6,721 nt of DNA from Acidobacteriota bacterium (GCA_021786455.1 JAJYNF010000074.1:1-6721), one strand, 5' to 3'. Counted from the first letter of the stretch, positions 1 to 6,412 are shown. The notes: generated from the letters alone by a model not told the origin. Numbers and translations are program-made.

Positions 1-3
1 TCT

Positions 4-798
4 TCACCAGCCACCGCCCGCTCCGCCACCGCCCGAAATCCCGCCCCCAAAGCCGCCGAACCCGCCACCGCCTCCAAACCCGCCACCGCCCATCCCTCCA
101 AACCCTCCCCCGCCGAATCCGCCGCCCAAAAACATCGGCAACAGCCACCAGCCGCCGCCACGAAACAGCAGATACATGACCAGGATCATCATGATCAATC
201 CGAGCGGTCCGCCACCGCCCGTGTTGGCGGGTTGTGAGCTAGCCATGGGTGGCGGGATCGAGGTGGAGGGCAGGGTCAGCTTGACCTTGCGGCTGCGCGC
301 GATGGCCTCCGCCACCCGCGTAGTCATTTGCGTTAGGGCGGCATCATAATTTCCGGAGCGCAGCATGGGAATCATATCGCGTCCCCAACGCCCCACCTGC
401 GCGTCCGTGAGCACCGGCTCGAGCCCGTAGCCGACTTCTGTCCAATACTTGTGGTTATTAATTGCCAGCAGAATGAGCACTCCGCGGTCGCTCTTCTTGT
501 GGCCGACACCCCAGATGTCGAACAGCCGGTGCGCGAACCACTCCACGTCCACGCCTCCCAGCGAATGGACGGTCACGACCGCGATCTGCGCATGGGTTTT
601 CTGATCCACCTCCGCGCACAGTTGTTCGAGCTGCTCGCGCACCGGCGCGCTCAGCACTCCGGCAAAATCATTTACATAGCCTTTGGGCTTGAGGTCTTTA
701 TAGTTCTCGGCCGAAACCCTCTGCCCCAAAAGCAGAAGCGTTATCGCCAGCACTGTCCAAGCCAGCCGCGTTCTGCGCCGATGCTCATTGATGCGCAT
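4..798 (-). CDS. TPM-domain (YgcG-type) secreted or membrane-anchored protein with Gly-rich tail
   Basis: Predicted 264-residue exported protein. An Arg-rich start (MRINEHRRR) and hydrophobic stretch (about 12-25) ending in VSA near residue 30 form a signal peptide or N-terminal anchor. The TPM fold covers about 40-170, with typical segments YVNDFAGVLS (41-50), QIAVVTV (71-77), DRGVLILLA (104-112) and EVGYGLEPVLTD (121-132). A hydrophobic segment (about 198-223) is probably a membrane helix, and the last 40 residues are almost all Gly and Phe, ending GGGW. This is the usual architecture of the YgcG/TPM_phosphatase family (PF04536); the biochemical role of bacterial members is poorly defined, so no reaction is assigned. 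The frame stays open to 1056, but that extension overlaps the oxidoreductase gene and lacks protein character. ATG 798 gives a signal peptide, a 62-nt gap after the upstream gene and a weak GAGAG ribosome binding site at 804-808. Last gene of the leftward cluster. Confidence 0.88.
   Translation of the reverse strand: MRINEHRRRTRLAWTVLAITLLLLGQRVSAENYKDLKPKGYVNDFAGVLSAPVREQLEQLCAEVDQKTHAQIAVVTVHSLGGVDVEWFAHRLFDIWGVGHKKSDRGVLILLAINNHKYWTEVGYGLEPVLTDAQVGRWGRDMIPMLRSGNYDAALTQMTTRVAEAIARSRKVKLTLPSTSIPPPMASSQPANTGGGGPLGLIMMILVMYLLFRGGGWWLLPMFLGGGFGGGGFGGMGGGGFGGGGGFGGFGGGISGGGGAGGGW
7..126 (-). repeat. Gly-rich low-complexity coding repeat
   Basis: The 3' end of the TPM gene is an imperfect tandem of GGC/GGT/GGA glycine codons broken by TTT/TTC or ATG codons, encoding GGGFGG-type units (residues 225-264). 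On the plus strand it reads as repeated ccgccaccgcc. Such tails are normal for the family but prone to replication slippage and assembly error, so the exact repeat number is less certain than the rest of the gene. Confidence 0.8.
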
Positions 799-860
799 CA
801 ATTCTCTCGCTTTGGGGACTGGACAACGCCATGTCCCAAACCTTGGCCGTGTTTCGTTCA

Positions 861-2171
861 CTAGTTCTTCCGTGCCGCGTGGCGCGCTTCCTTGACGATC
901 TGGCCGTAGGGATCCTTGTCGAATGGCGGGCAGCCGGCGGGAAACTGTCCCAGCGGATGATTTTTCGACCGCATCAGATAAGTGCAAAAAGAAAGCGTCT
1001 TGCAAGTTTGAAGCGGATTGATCTCGCCTTTTTCGAGGGCCTCGCGCGCCAACCATGGATAGGCCAGCGCGGCGCGCCCTAGTCCGACGAATTTAATTCT
1101 CCTCAACATTAACATTAAGTTAGCTGCCGCGGCATGAATCAAAAAATGCTGGAGCCAGCTATAACCGGCTCCGACAACTGCCAAATCAGGATACGCCTCC
1201 TGAATCACCGCCTGGGCCTTGAAGTGGCGGGCGACGCCGAGAAGCGGATGCTCGGGAGTTTCATACACCCCCTCGTTGGGTTTTTCATAAGGCCGCGAAA
1301 GGTGCGGGTTGGCGTATGGAATTCCCATGGAGACGTTCAGCAATCCGAGTCCGGCGTCGCGGAGATGCCCGATGAATCGCAGCGGCTCCGATAAATCCAT
1401 GTGCAAAGGATTCTCGGCTCGCACCCCAGAACCGAACTGATACGGCCGGGGGAAATCTCGCGGCACCCCCTCGGCTTTTCCGTCCGACGTACAGTACGGA
1501 ACGCCATCATAAACCCCCAGGCGATCCGCCAGCAGAAAATCTTTGCCCGCACGCTGGCGAATCTTTTGGAGGGTACGCACGGCAAAGGTGGCCCGTCCGC
1601 TAAGATCGCCGCCGTAAGACCCTGGCCTCGCCCGGGCGCTCAGCAGCTCCGAAAGCAGATAGCCGTGAGTCATCTTCAAATCCACGCCATCAAACCCGAT
1701 TTCCCGCGCCCACGCGGACGCCTCGGCAAATTTATCTTCGAGAGCTTCGAGGTGTTCGTCGCCCGTTACCTGCGGGGGCGTGGCCCGTGGGGGGGCCGAT
1801 ACAGGCCCGACCGTCGGCCAGCGGTCGAGGACTGGGTGAGGATAAGCCACGAGCGGCTTTGGCGACGCATATCGCCCCGAATGTGTCAACTGCAACACGG
1901 TTACCAGCCCATCGAGTGATCCGTATCGTTCCCGGTGCGCCTGCCGGCACACTGCGAGCAAACGCTTAAGCGCCGATACCGACGCTCGATGAATCCACAG
2001 TCGCCTCGGATTGGCGCGTCCTTCCTCAGCGACGGCGCAAGCCTCAAACCAAATCAGCTTCGCGCCACTCTCGCCAAAACGGCGATATCGCCGAAAAGTC
2101 AAATCGCCGGGCGAGCCGTCCAGGTTTCCGTCGCAGCCCTCCATCGGGTGGATGGCGATTGAATTGCCCAC
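861..2171 (-). CDS. Old-yellow-enzyme-like NADH:flavin oxidoreductase, surviving open frame (probably 5'-truncated)
   Basis: A 436-codon open frame from GTG 2171 to TAG 861, encoding most of an FMN-dependent TIM-barrel oxidoreductase of the NADH:flavin oxidoreductase/OYE superfamily. Visible family landmarks (numbered from the GTG) are IAIHPMEGCDG (5-15, strand 1), GAKLIWFEACAV (36-47), LQLTHSGR (93-100), VDLKMTHGYLLSELLS (163-178, with the active-site-region His169), the substrate-loop segment LLADRLGVYDG (213-223), LNVSMG (278-283) and the phosphate-binding FVGLGRAAL (361-369). The C-terminus has two Cys-containing segments, LSFCTYLMRSK and AGCPPFDK, as in long members of this group. The substrate cannot be told. 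The GTG has an AGGG-like ribosome binding site about 7 nt upstream, but a start here omits the family N-terminus, which is still readable upstream behind two in-frame stops (see the next entry). It lies between the M50 protease and TPM genes on the same strand. Confidence 0.8.
   Translation of the reverse strand: MGNSIAIHPMEGCDGNLDGSPGDLTFRRYRRFGESGAKLIWFEACAVAEEGRANPRRLWIHRASVSALKRLLAVCRQAHRERYGSLDGLVTVLQLTHSGRYASPKPLVAYPHPVLDRWPTVGPVSAPPRATPPQVTGDEHLEALEDKFAEASAWAREIGFDGVDLKMTHGYLLSELLSARARPGSYGGDLSGRATFAVRTLQKIRQRAGKDFLLADRLGVYDGVPYCTSDGKAEGVPRDFPRPYQFGSGVRAENPLHMDLSEPLRFIGHLRDAGLGLLNVSMGIPYANPHLSRPYEKPNEGVYETPEHPLLGVARHFKAQAVIQEAYPDLAVVGAGYSWLQHFLIHAAAANLMLMLRRIKFVGLGRAALAYPWLAREALEKGEINPLQTCKTLSFCTYLMRSKNHPLGQFPAGCPPFDKDPYGQIVKEARHAARKN
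1107..1118 (-). repeat. Tandem hexamer TTAATG x2 inside the oxidoreductase gene
   Basis: On the minus strand TTAATG occurs twice in tandem, encoding LMLM in NLMLMLRRIKFVGLGR just before the phosphate-binding loop. Relatives, from memory, have about four residues between NL and IKFVG; here there are six, as a 6-bp duplication would give. The patch is also AT-rich against its surroundings. Confidence 0.5.
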
Positions 2172-2327
2172 GCGCCAACCCTAGTCTCCCGAACGAATCT
2201 CGACCGGTCGGCCGAGCAGGTGTCAAATTTCCTCGCGGTCTTCAATCAGAGGCAAATCCATGCCTTGATGCTCCGCGTCGGAACGGAGCTCGTCGAGCTT
2301 GCGATAAACAAAATACCGCTTTGCCAT
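2172..2327 (-). pseudogene. Disrupted N-terminal part of the flavin oxidoreductase gene (two in-frame stops)
   Basis: Reading leftward from ATG 2325-2327, in the same frame as the oxidoreductase below it, gives MAKRYFVYRKLDELRSDAEH, then QGMDLPLIEDREEI, a TGA stop (codon 35, 2223-2225), HLLGRPVEIRSGD, a TAG stop (codon 49, 2181-2183), GWR and then VGNSIAIHPMEG. As I recall the family, long members start with M-x-K/R-Y-F-x-Y-R/K-x-L-D-x-L and later carry RPVxI before VGNxxAIHPMEG, so this is the genuine N-terminus in unbroken frame (489 codons from 2327 to 861). The ATG is 42 nt after the M50 gene stop, as expected in an operon. Both lesions are point-type stops without frame change. The family match is from memory; the frame and stops are read directly. 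Confidence 0.75.
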
Positions 2328-2369
2328 TTCACCACGGCCTTTGATTCCGCGCTCTTTATTCTTTGTCCT

Positions 2370-3506
2370 TTAGAATATGTTCTCGGCTTGCGGCGGAGGC
2401 TGGCCAACGCTTTTGTTTCCTTTCCCACTGGCGCGCCGCAGGGCCGACTGAACTGCCAGAAATTCTCCCACGTTGTCCATCGTCAACATGCCCACCAGCC
2501 GGCCATCGTGCTCGACCGGCAGCGAGCGGCAATGGCATTCGTGGAACATCGGCAAGGTGTGCTCGAGCATATCGTAAGAGTCGGCGACGGGCACATTGCG
2601 GCGCATGGCGTCGCGCACCCGTCCTGCAGCTCCCCCTCGAGTCAGCGCCTTCAACATATCTTCACGAGTCAGAACGCCGAGGACATGGTCGCCGAAAACG
2701 ACGGGAAAATCGTATTGCCAGCCGGACAGGGTATGCTCGATCGCATCCGTCAGAGGGTCGTCCGGCTGCAACGAGCGGAAATCCCTGACCATCACCCGGC
2801 CAACAGGAATATTCCCCACCCAGCTATGCATTTGCGCCATGGCAGACTCCTGCTCGGCTCCCATCCACACGAAAAGCGCAATGAACAGCAAAAAGGGATC
2901 GGTGAACAAGCCCAGCAGACCAAACAGATAGGCGATACCCTGACCAATTCTGGCGGCGATGTGAGTCGCCTGCGTGAATTCCATCTTAGTCGCCAACAGA
3001 GCTCTCAGCGCCCGTCCGCCATCCATCGGGAAAGCGGGAATCATGTTGAAAAGCACCAACCAGATATTGACGACCATCAGCTTGTTCAGGAAGTTCCCAC
3101 CCTGCCACCGGAACTGGGTAATGTTGGCGTGGAGACCCGCCGCGAGAAGGATGCCGTATAGCACCAGGGCGATTACCACATTGACCGCTGGCCCCGCCAA
3201 GGCAACCCACAGTTCCTGAAGCGGCTGGTCCGGCACGCGCTCCAGGCGGGCCAGGCCGCCAATCGGCAACAAAGTGATGTCTCGGGTTTTGACGCCAAAG
3301 TGCAGTGCCGTGAGAGCATGGCCTAGCTCGTGCAGCACAATGCAGCCAAAGATGACAAAGACGAAGATCGCGCCGTACACCGCAGCGCCCACACTGTGCC
3401 TTTGGCTCCAGTCTTCGACCAGAATAAAAGCTATCAAGAGCCAGAAGGTGGCGTGGATGTAAATCCCGATGCCAGCCACTTCGCCGATTTTCCAAGACCA
3501 GCGCAT
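2370..3506 (-). CDS. Site-2 protease family (M50) zinc metalloprotease with two CBS domains
   Basis: A 378-residue polytopic membrane protease expected to cleave substrates within or next to the membrane; its substrate is unknown. Residues 1-230 form the protease core: a first helix (about 12-30), a helix (about 42-63) holding the zinc-binding HELGH motif at 59-63 with catalytic Glu60, a helix with GPAVNVVIALVLYG (105-118), and NMIPAFPMDGGR (154-165) with the third zinc ligand Asp162. Further hydrophobic segments lie at about 187-215. Two CBS domains follow, about 235-288 (VMVRDFRSLQPDDPLTDAIEHTL to LGVLTREDMLKAL) and 297-355 (VRDAMRRNVPVADS to LVGMLTMDNVGEFL). CBS pairs usually sense adenine nucleotides or related ligands, which suggests but does not show ligand control. 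Length and layout match the M50/CBS subgroup. The ATG at 3506 has a GGAG site 5 nt upstream. It is the first gene of the leftward cluster. All key residues are present. Confidence 0.93.
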   Translation of the reverse strand: MRWSWKIGEVAGIGIYIHATFWLLIAFILVEDWSQRHSVGAAVYGAIFVFVIFGCIVLHELGHALTALHFGVKTRDITLLPIGGLARLERVPDQPLQELWVALAGPAVNVVIALVLYGILLAAGLHANITQFRWQGGNFLNKLMVVNIWLVLFNMIPAFPMDGGRALRALLATKMEFTQATHIAARIGQGIAYLFGLLGLFTDPFLLFIALFVWMGAEQESAMAQMHSWVGNIPVGRVMVRDFRSLQPDDPLTDAIEHTLSGWQYDFPVVFGDHVLGVLTREDMLKALTRGGAAGRVRDAMRRNVPVADSYDMLEHTLPMFHECHCRSLPVEHDGRLVGMLTMDNVGEFLAVQSALRRASGKGNKSVGQPPPQAENIF

Positions 3507-4040
3507 CTTGTCTCCGCTTGCCTATACAGAAGGCCCCATCAGGCTCGCAGCCTCTCCGCCTTAAAATTACCATCCTGCGGAAATGGCCGCAACCACCGAT
3601 TTCACTCGCGTGTGCCCCCGGCATTCAGCATGGCGCGGCAATTTGCCGGCAGACCCTCGGGGATTCCTGTCTCGCTTGACAAGCTAAACGCCTTACGCCA
3701 GCCTAGAACCTGGATGACATAAGCTCAAGGCGCATTCAACATGGGAATGGCAAGCTCGCAATCCGTGCTGCCAAAGGGTTACTTCATGGGGGTGAACGAA
3801 GTGCCGCGGCGGCAACCCGATTAGCTCGGCGCCGACGGGGCCCGGCTTTATTCGTTACCGAGGCGCGGAAAAGACCCCGCCATCAAATGTACGCACCGGC
3901 CGCGGCTCTCAAAAAGTCAGTTGGACCCGACCGTGGGTGTCCGTTGATCTTTGCTTCAGGCATTGCCTAGCAGATGGTTAAGAGGCCGGACACGAACCGG
4001 TTATGACAATCATTCGACGGCACGAGATGAAGGATAAGCA
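3507..4040. other. Divergent intergenic region, about 530 nt without a convincing gene
   Basis: This region separates the leftward cluster from the rightward genes and should hold promoters for both. The open frames crossing it look like shadows with no protein character. Short symmetric elements occur: TGCCG-CGG-CGGCA (3802-3814), the 10-bp palindrome TCGGCGCCGA (3826-3835), AGGCA-T-TGCCT (3958-3968) and AACCGGTT (3995-4002). A TTGACA hexamer lies at 3676-3681 on the plus strand but no good -10 box follows at 16-18 nt. On the minus strand a TGTATAGG stretch (about 3522-3529) is a weak -10 candidate upstream of the protease gene. No tRNA, riboswitch or terminator with a T-run was recognised. 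Confidence 0.5.
3512..3515 (-). promoter_or_regulatory. Ribosome binding site of the M50 protease gene
   Basis: On the minus strand GGAG lies 5 nt before ATG 3506. It is the clearest Shine-Dalgarno site in the leftward cluster and fixes the start; the frame has no better candidate upstream. Confidence 0.65.
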
Positions 4041-4340
4041 TTGAACACGAAAGTAACCAGAACGGCTTCTTCGTTGCGCCTTGCGGAGCGGATGTGGCAA
4101 CTCGGCGACGAAGGCGCCTTTGAAGTCTTAGTCCGGGCGCGGGAGTTGGAGGCCGCGGCCGAGAGGTCATCCGTCGAGCGATCCGCCAGATCGCTGAATG
4201 GGTGCAGCATCATTCTTAAGCGCGCGCCGTCGTTTGTGGGCGTGGAAGTTTCCGAAAACCGCGACAATCCCGCTGAATGCCTCGGCATGGCGAACCCGGC
4301 GGGTCGCCCAGCTTCTTCCCGCGTCTTACCGGCAACCTGA
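4041..4340 (+). CDS. Hypothetical small protein, unrecognised
   Basis: A 99-codon frame starting at TTG 4041, with AAGGA (4030-4034) 6 nt upstream, a good ribosome binding site. An internal in-frame ATG lies at 4092. The first half (about residues 8-52) reads like a charged amphipathic helix, with RLAERMWQLGDEGAFEVLVR and then ARELEAAAERSSVERSARSL. The second half (VGVEVSENRDNPAECLGMANPAGR) looks less ordered. There is no signal peptide or membrane segment and I recognise no family. It ends 60 nt before the next gene on the same strand, so the two could be co-transcribed. A 92-codon frame on the opposite strand over the same bases looks like noise. The gene may not be real; the ribosome binding site is the main support. 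Confidence 0.35.
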   Translation: MNTKVTRTASSLRLAERMWQLGDEGAFEVLVRARELEAAAERSSVERSARSLNGCSIILKRAPSFVGVEVSENRDNPAECLGMANPAGRPASSRVLPAT

Positions 4341-4400
4341 ACCCTCTTGCATTACATCCTAATGCTAAAGAGGGGAAGGTTCAATTCGGAAGTTAAAACG

Positions 4401-5120
4401 ATGAAGCGTTTTTCGATAGCGCACCAAACCGCGCGCCTCATCGCCATCGCTCTCACTTTGGCGACGGTGAGGGTGTGTGCCGCTTCTGCCCTTACCAAAC
4501 CGGATCCGGACGCCTCGCGCGCGACCGCCCGCGCCGGCATGGTCGTGCCGCAAGGGACCATCATTCCCCTCCGCATCAACAACACCATCAACTCTCGAAC
4601 GGCGTACTCCGACGAGGCAGTTTACGGGGAAACTACTTTTCCGGTGACTTTGGGGGACAGGATGTTGATTCCCGCCCACAGTTACGTTAAGGGTTTCGTC
4701 ACCGGCGTTGTCCAGCCTGGACGATTGATGGGCAGGGCGCAGCTTAGCCTCCGCTTTGTAAGCCTAACCCTTGCCGACGGGACAACGCGGCCCATCGAGT
4801 GCATCGTTTATTCGCTTGCAGGAGAGCGATTAAAGACAGCCAAGGACGGAGACCAATCCGCCGGGGCCGTAAAAGCCAACACCACTCCTTCTCCCGTGGA
4901 TACCAGCAGCGTGATTGACGCCAGCGGCCTGGGAGGTGTGAGTGCGCTATCCGCTGCATCCGCCGGCGTCGGTGGCCTAGTCTTGCTGCTCACCAGCCAC
5001 AGCAAGAGCATTCTGCTGAGGCCGGGCACCACGCTGGAGATTCGGCTTACGCGACCGCTTGACATTGCCGGCCCTCCCCCCGCCTGGCAGGGTCCGCCGC
5101 GACTACATCATCGCCCGTAA
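4401..5120 (+). CDS. Exported TrbI/VirB10-like beta-barrel-type protein
   Basis: Predicted 239-residue secreted or periplasmic protein. Residues 1-30 are a signal peptide (MKRFSIAHQ, a hydrophobic run RLIAIALTLATV, ending CAASA). The conserved core VVPQGTIIPLRINNTINSRT (48-67) continues through AVYGETTFPVTLGDRMLIPAHSYVKGFVTGVVQPGR (73-108) and AQLSLRFVSLTLADGTTRPI (113-132). This resembles the beta-rich C-terminal domain of TrbI/VirB10 proteins, as in stand-alone acidobacterial proteins I recall. A Gly/Ala/Ser-rich hydrophobic stretch (174-198) is followed by a last strand pair ILLRPGTTLEIRLTRPLD (204-221). No conjugation or type IV secretion gene is near, so a role in DNA transfer is not supported and the function is unknown. 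ATG 4401 has GGAAG 8 nt upstream and begins a proper signal peptide. The frame opens earlier at TTG 4347, but that adds residues ahead of the signal peptide and is not preferred. Confidence 0.8.
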   Translation: MKRFSIAHQTARLIAIALTLATVRVCAASALTKPDPDASRATARAGMVVPQGTIIPLRINNTINSRTAYSDEAVYGETTFPVTLGDRMLIPAHSYVKGFVTGVVQPGRLMGRAQLSLRFVSLTLADGTTRPIECIVYSLAGERLKTAKDGDQSAGAVKANTTPSPVDTSSVIDASGLGGVSALSAASAGVGGLVLLLTSHSKSILLRPGTTLEIRLTRPLDIAGPPPAWQGPPRLHHRP

Positions 5121-5140
5121 CCCATTTCCCCGCGTTGCCT

Positions 5141-5146
5141 TATAAT
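5141..5146 (+). promoter_or_regulatory. Probable -10 box of the GH5 gene
   Basis: An exact TATAAT lies 21 nt after the stop of the preceding gene. The best -35 partner is poor (GTAACC at 5117-5122, 18 nt spacer, 3 of 6 matches). Transcription would start near 5153, giving a leader of about 42 nt to the GTG at 5195. This suggests the hydrolase can be transcribed separately from the gene before it. Confidence 0.45.
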
Positions 5147-5182
5147 CTTCGGGAGATGTTCCTATTGGGCACTCATCCACGT

Positions 5183-5187
5183 GGAGG
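5183..5187 (+). promoter_or_regulatory. Ribosome binding site that decides the GH5 start
   Basis: GGAGG lies 7 nt before GTG 5195, an ideal spacing. The competing ATG at 5156 has GGGAG directly abutting it, too close to work, and would sit only about 3 nt from the predicted transcript start. Confidence 0.65.
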
Positions 5188-5194
5188 CGGTCGC

Positions 5195-6412
5195 GTGCGC
5201 TCCGCCAGCACGGGTCTCTTGTTAACAGCCCTTGTTCTCCCCATATTGGCTTGCGGCGGCGCACAACAGCACTCTCTCTCGCCCGCGCCACCCTCGGCCA
5301 CGACGGTTTCATTTCCGTTGCACACTAGCGGACGGTTTATCGTTGACGCAAACGGCCAGCGGGTGCGGCTGAAGGCGTTCAACTGGTACGGGGCCGAAGG
5401 GCCGGATGAAGTTGTTGGCGGATTGGCTTATCAAGGCCTTGACGAGATTGCCTCCGAACTCCGCGGATGGGGCTTTAACGCCGTGCGGTTACAGTGGTCC
5501 AATCAAATGTATGAAAACAATGCGGTGGTGGCAAGTAACCTCCTGGCGGCCAATCCCACCCTCATGGGAATGCACGCTTTGGATATTTTCGATCAAGTGG
5601 TGAATACGCTTGCGGCCAACCACCTCATGGTGATTCTCGACAACCACGTGAGTAACGCCATCTGGTGCTGCAGCGACTCGGACGGAAATGGCCTGTGGTA
5701 TAACACTGCGTATCCGGAATCGAGCTGGATCAAAGACTGGCAGGGAATGGCCAGCCGTTACCTGGACCAACCCGACGTTATCGGCGTGGATCTGAGGAAT
5801 GAGCCGCGTTGCGTGACGATGAATGGGAGCACTCTATGCGCCAGTTGGGGCGGCCCAGCGGACACCGACTGGCACGCGGCCGCCGAACGGGGAGGCAATG
5901 CGGTGCTCGGTATTAACCCTAACCTGCTGGTTTTCGTCGAGGGCGTCAACTACGCGGGAGACCTCTCCGGAGTGAGCGCTCTGCCGATCGTTCTCAGCGC
6001 GCCGAATCGCGTTGTCTATGAAGCGCACAATTACGGATTTTTCTACTCAGGAAATCCGCTGACGAGCTATAACGATTGGGTTAATCGAATCACCCCGCAG
6101 TGGGGTTATCTGGTTACGGGCTCCAATCCCCAGCCGCTTTGGCTCGGTGAATTCGGAACTTGCAACACTTCTAGCACCTGCGTGAACAGCACCAACAATG
6201 CTGATTTAGGCTTCTGGTTTCAAATGATCGCGCGGTATATCCAAGCCAACAGCCTCGACTGGGGCTATTGGCCGGTCAATGGCACGGATTCGGACTACCC
6301 GAACGCCGGCCGAACTTATGGCGAGCTAGAAAACTACGGCATCTTCAATACCTCATGGAATGCCCCATCGTTGCCATCCCTTTTAAGTCAACTTCAAACA
6401 TTGATGCCTTGA
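5195..6412 (+). CDS. Glycoside hydrolase family 5 (cellulase-type) lipoprotein
   Basis: Predicted 405-residue lipid-anchored endo-glycosidase acting outside the cytoplasm, probably on a beta-linked glycan. The lipoprotein signal peptide is MRSASTGLLLTALVLPILAC, with the lipobox ending at Cys20, followed by a Ser/Pro linker to about 38. The TIM barrel fills about 40-400. Catalytic candidates are the acid/base Glu203 in DLRNEP and the nucleophile Glu319 in WLGEFG. Other GH5 landmarks are Arg98 (AVRLQW), His151 (LDNHVS), His278-Tyr280 (YEAHNYG) and Trp359 (GYWPVNG). The segment LDNHVSNAIWCCSDSDGNG resembles a motif I associate with plant-type GH5_11-like enzymes; exact subfamily and substrate are not certain. 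Eight further cysteines after the lipid Cys (including a WCC pair and a CNTSSTC segment) suggest disulfides, as expected for an exported enzyme. No carbohydrate-binding module is seen. The GTG start is chosen for its ribosome binding site and compact signal peptide; ATG 5156 would add 13 residues. Confidence 0.92.
   Translation: MRSASTGLLLTALVLPILACGGAQQHSLSPAPPSATTVSFPLHTSGRFIVDANGQRVRLKAFNWYGAEGPDEVVGGLAYQGLDEIASELRGWGFNAVRLQWSNQMYENNAVVASNLLAANPTLMGMHALDIFDQVVNTLAANHLMVILDNHVSNAIWCCSDSDGNGLWYNTAYPESSWIKDWQGMASRYLDQPDVIGVDLRNEPRCVTMNGSTLCASWGGPADTDWHAAAERGGNAVLGINPNLLVFVEGVNYAGDLSGVSALPIVLSAPNRVVYEAHNYGFFYSGNPLTSYNDWVNRITPQWGYLVTGSNPQPLWLGEFGTCNTSSTCVNSTNNADLGFWFQMIARYIQANSLDWGYWPVNGTDSDYPNAGRTYGELENYGIFNTSWNAPSLPSLLSQLQTLMP

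Noticed and set aside
799..1056. N-terminal extension of the TPM protein to 1056
   Set aside because: It overlaps the 3' end of the oxidoreductase gene, is Arg-rich without structure, and would bury the signal peptide.
861..2327. Genome-wide stop codon reassignment explaining the in-frame TGA and TAG
   Set aside because: Both TGA and TAG would need to be sense, yet the TPM and GH5 genes end at TGA and the oxidoreductase ends at TAG exactly where the family C-termini are expected.
2220..3161. A 313-codon plus-strand open frame opposite the M50 protease
   Set aside because: It is antisense to a well-supported gene, rich in His, Arg and Gln as antisense GC-rich frames usually are, and has no recognisable domain.
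2986..3624. A 212-codon minus-strand open frame over the M50 protease gene
   Set aside because: It overlaps the protease gene in another frame on the same strand and its sequence is low-complexity shadow with no family character; the protease has all its motifs.
3676..3709. TTGACA as a -35 box for a rightward promoter
   Set aside because: The nearest -10-like hexamer (TAGAAC) is 22 nt away, outside the usual spacing.
3741..3824. A 27-codon ORF (MGMASSQSVLPKGYFMGVNEV...) in the intergenic region
   Set aside because: Its ribosome binding site is weak and too far away, and the length is expected by chance; nothing else supports it.
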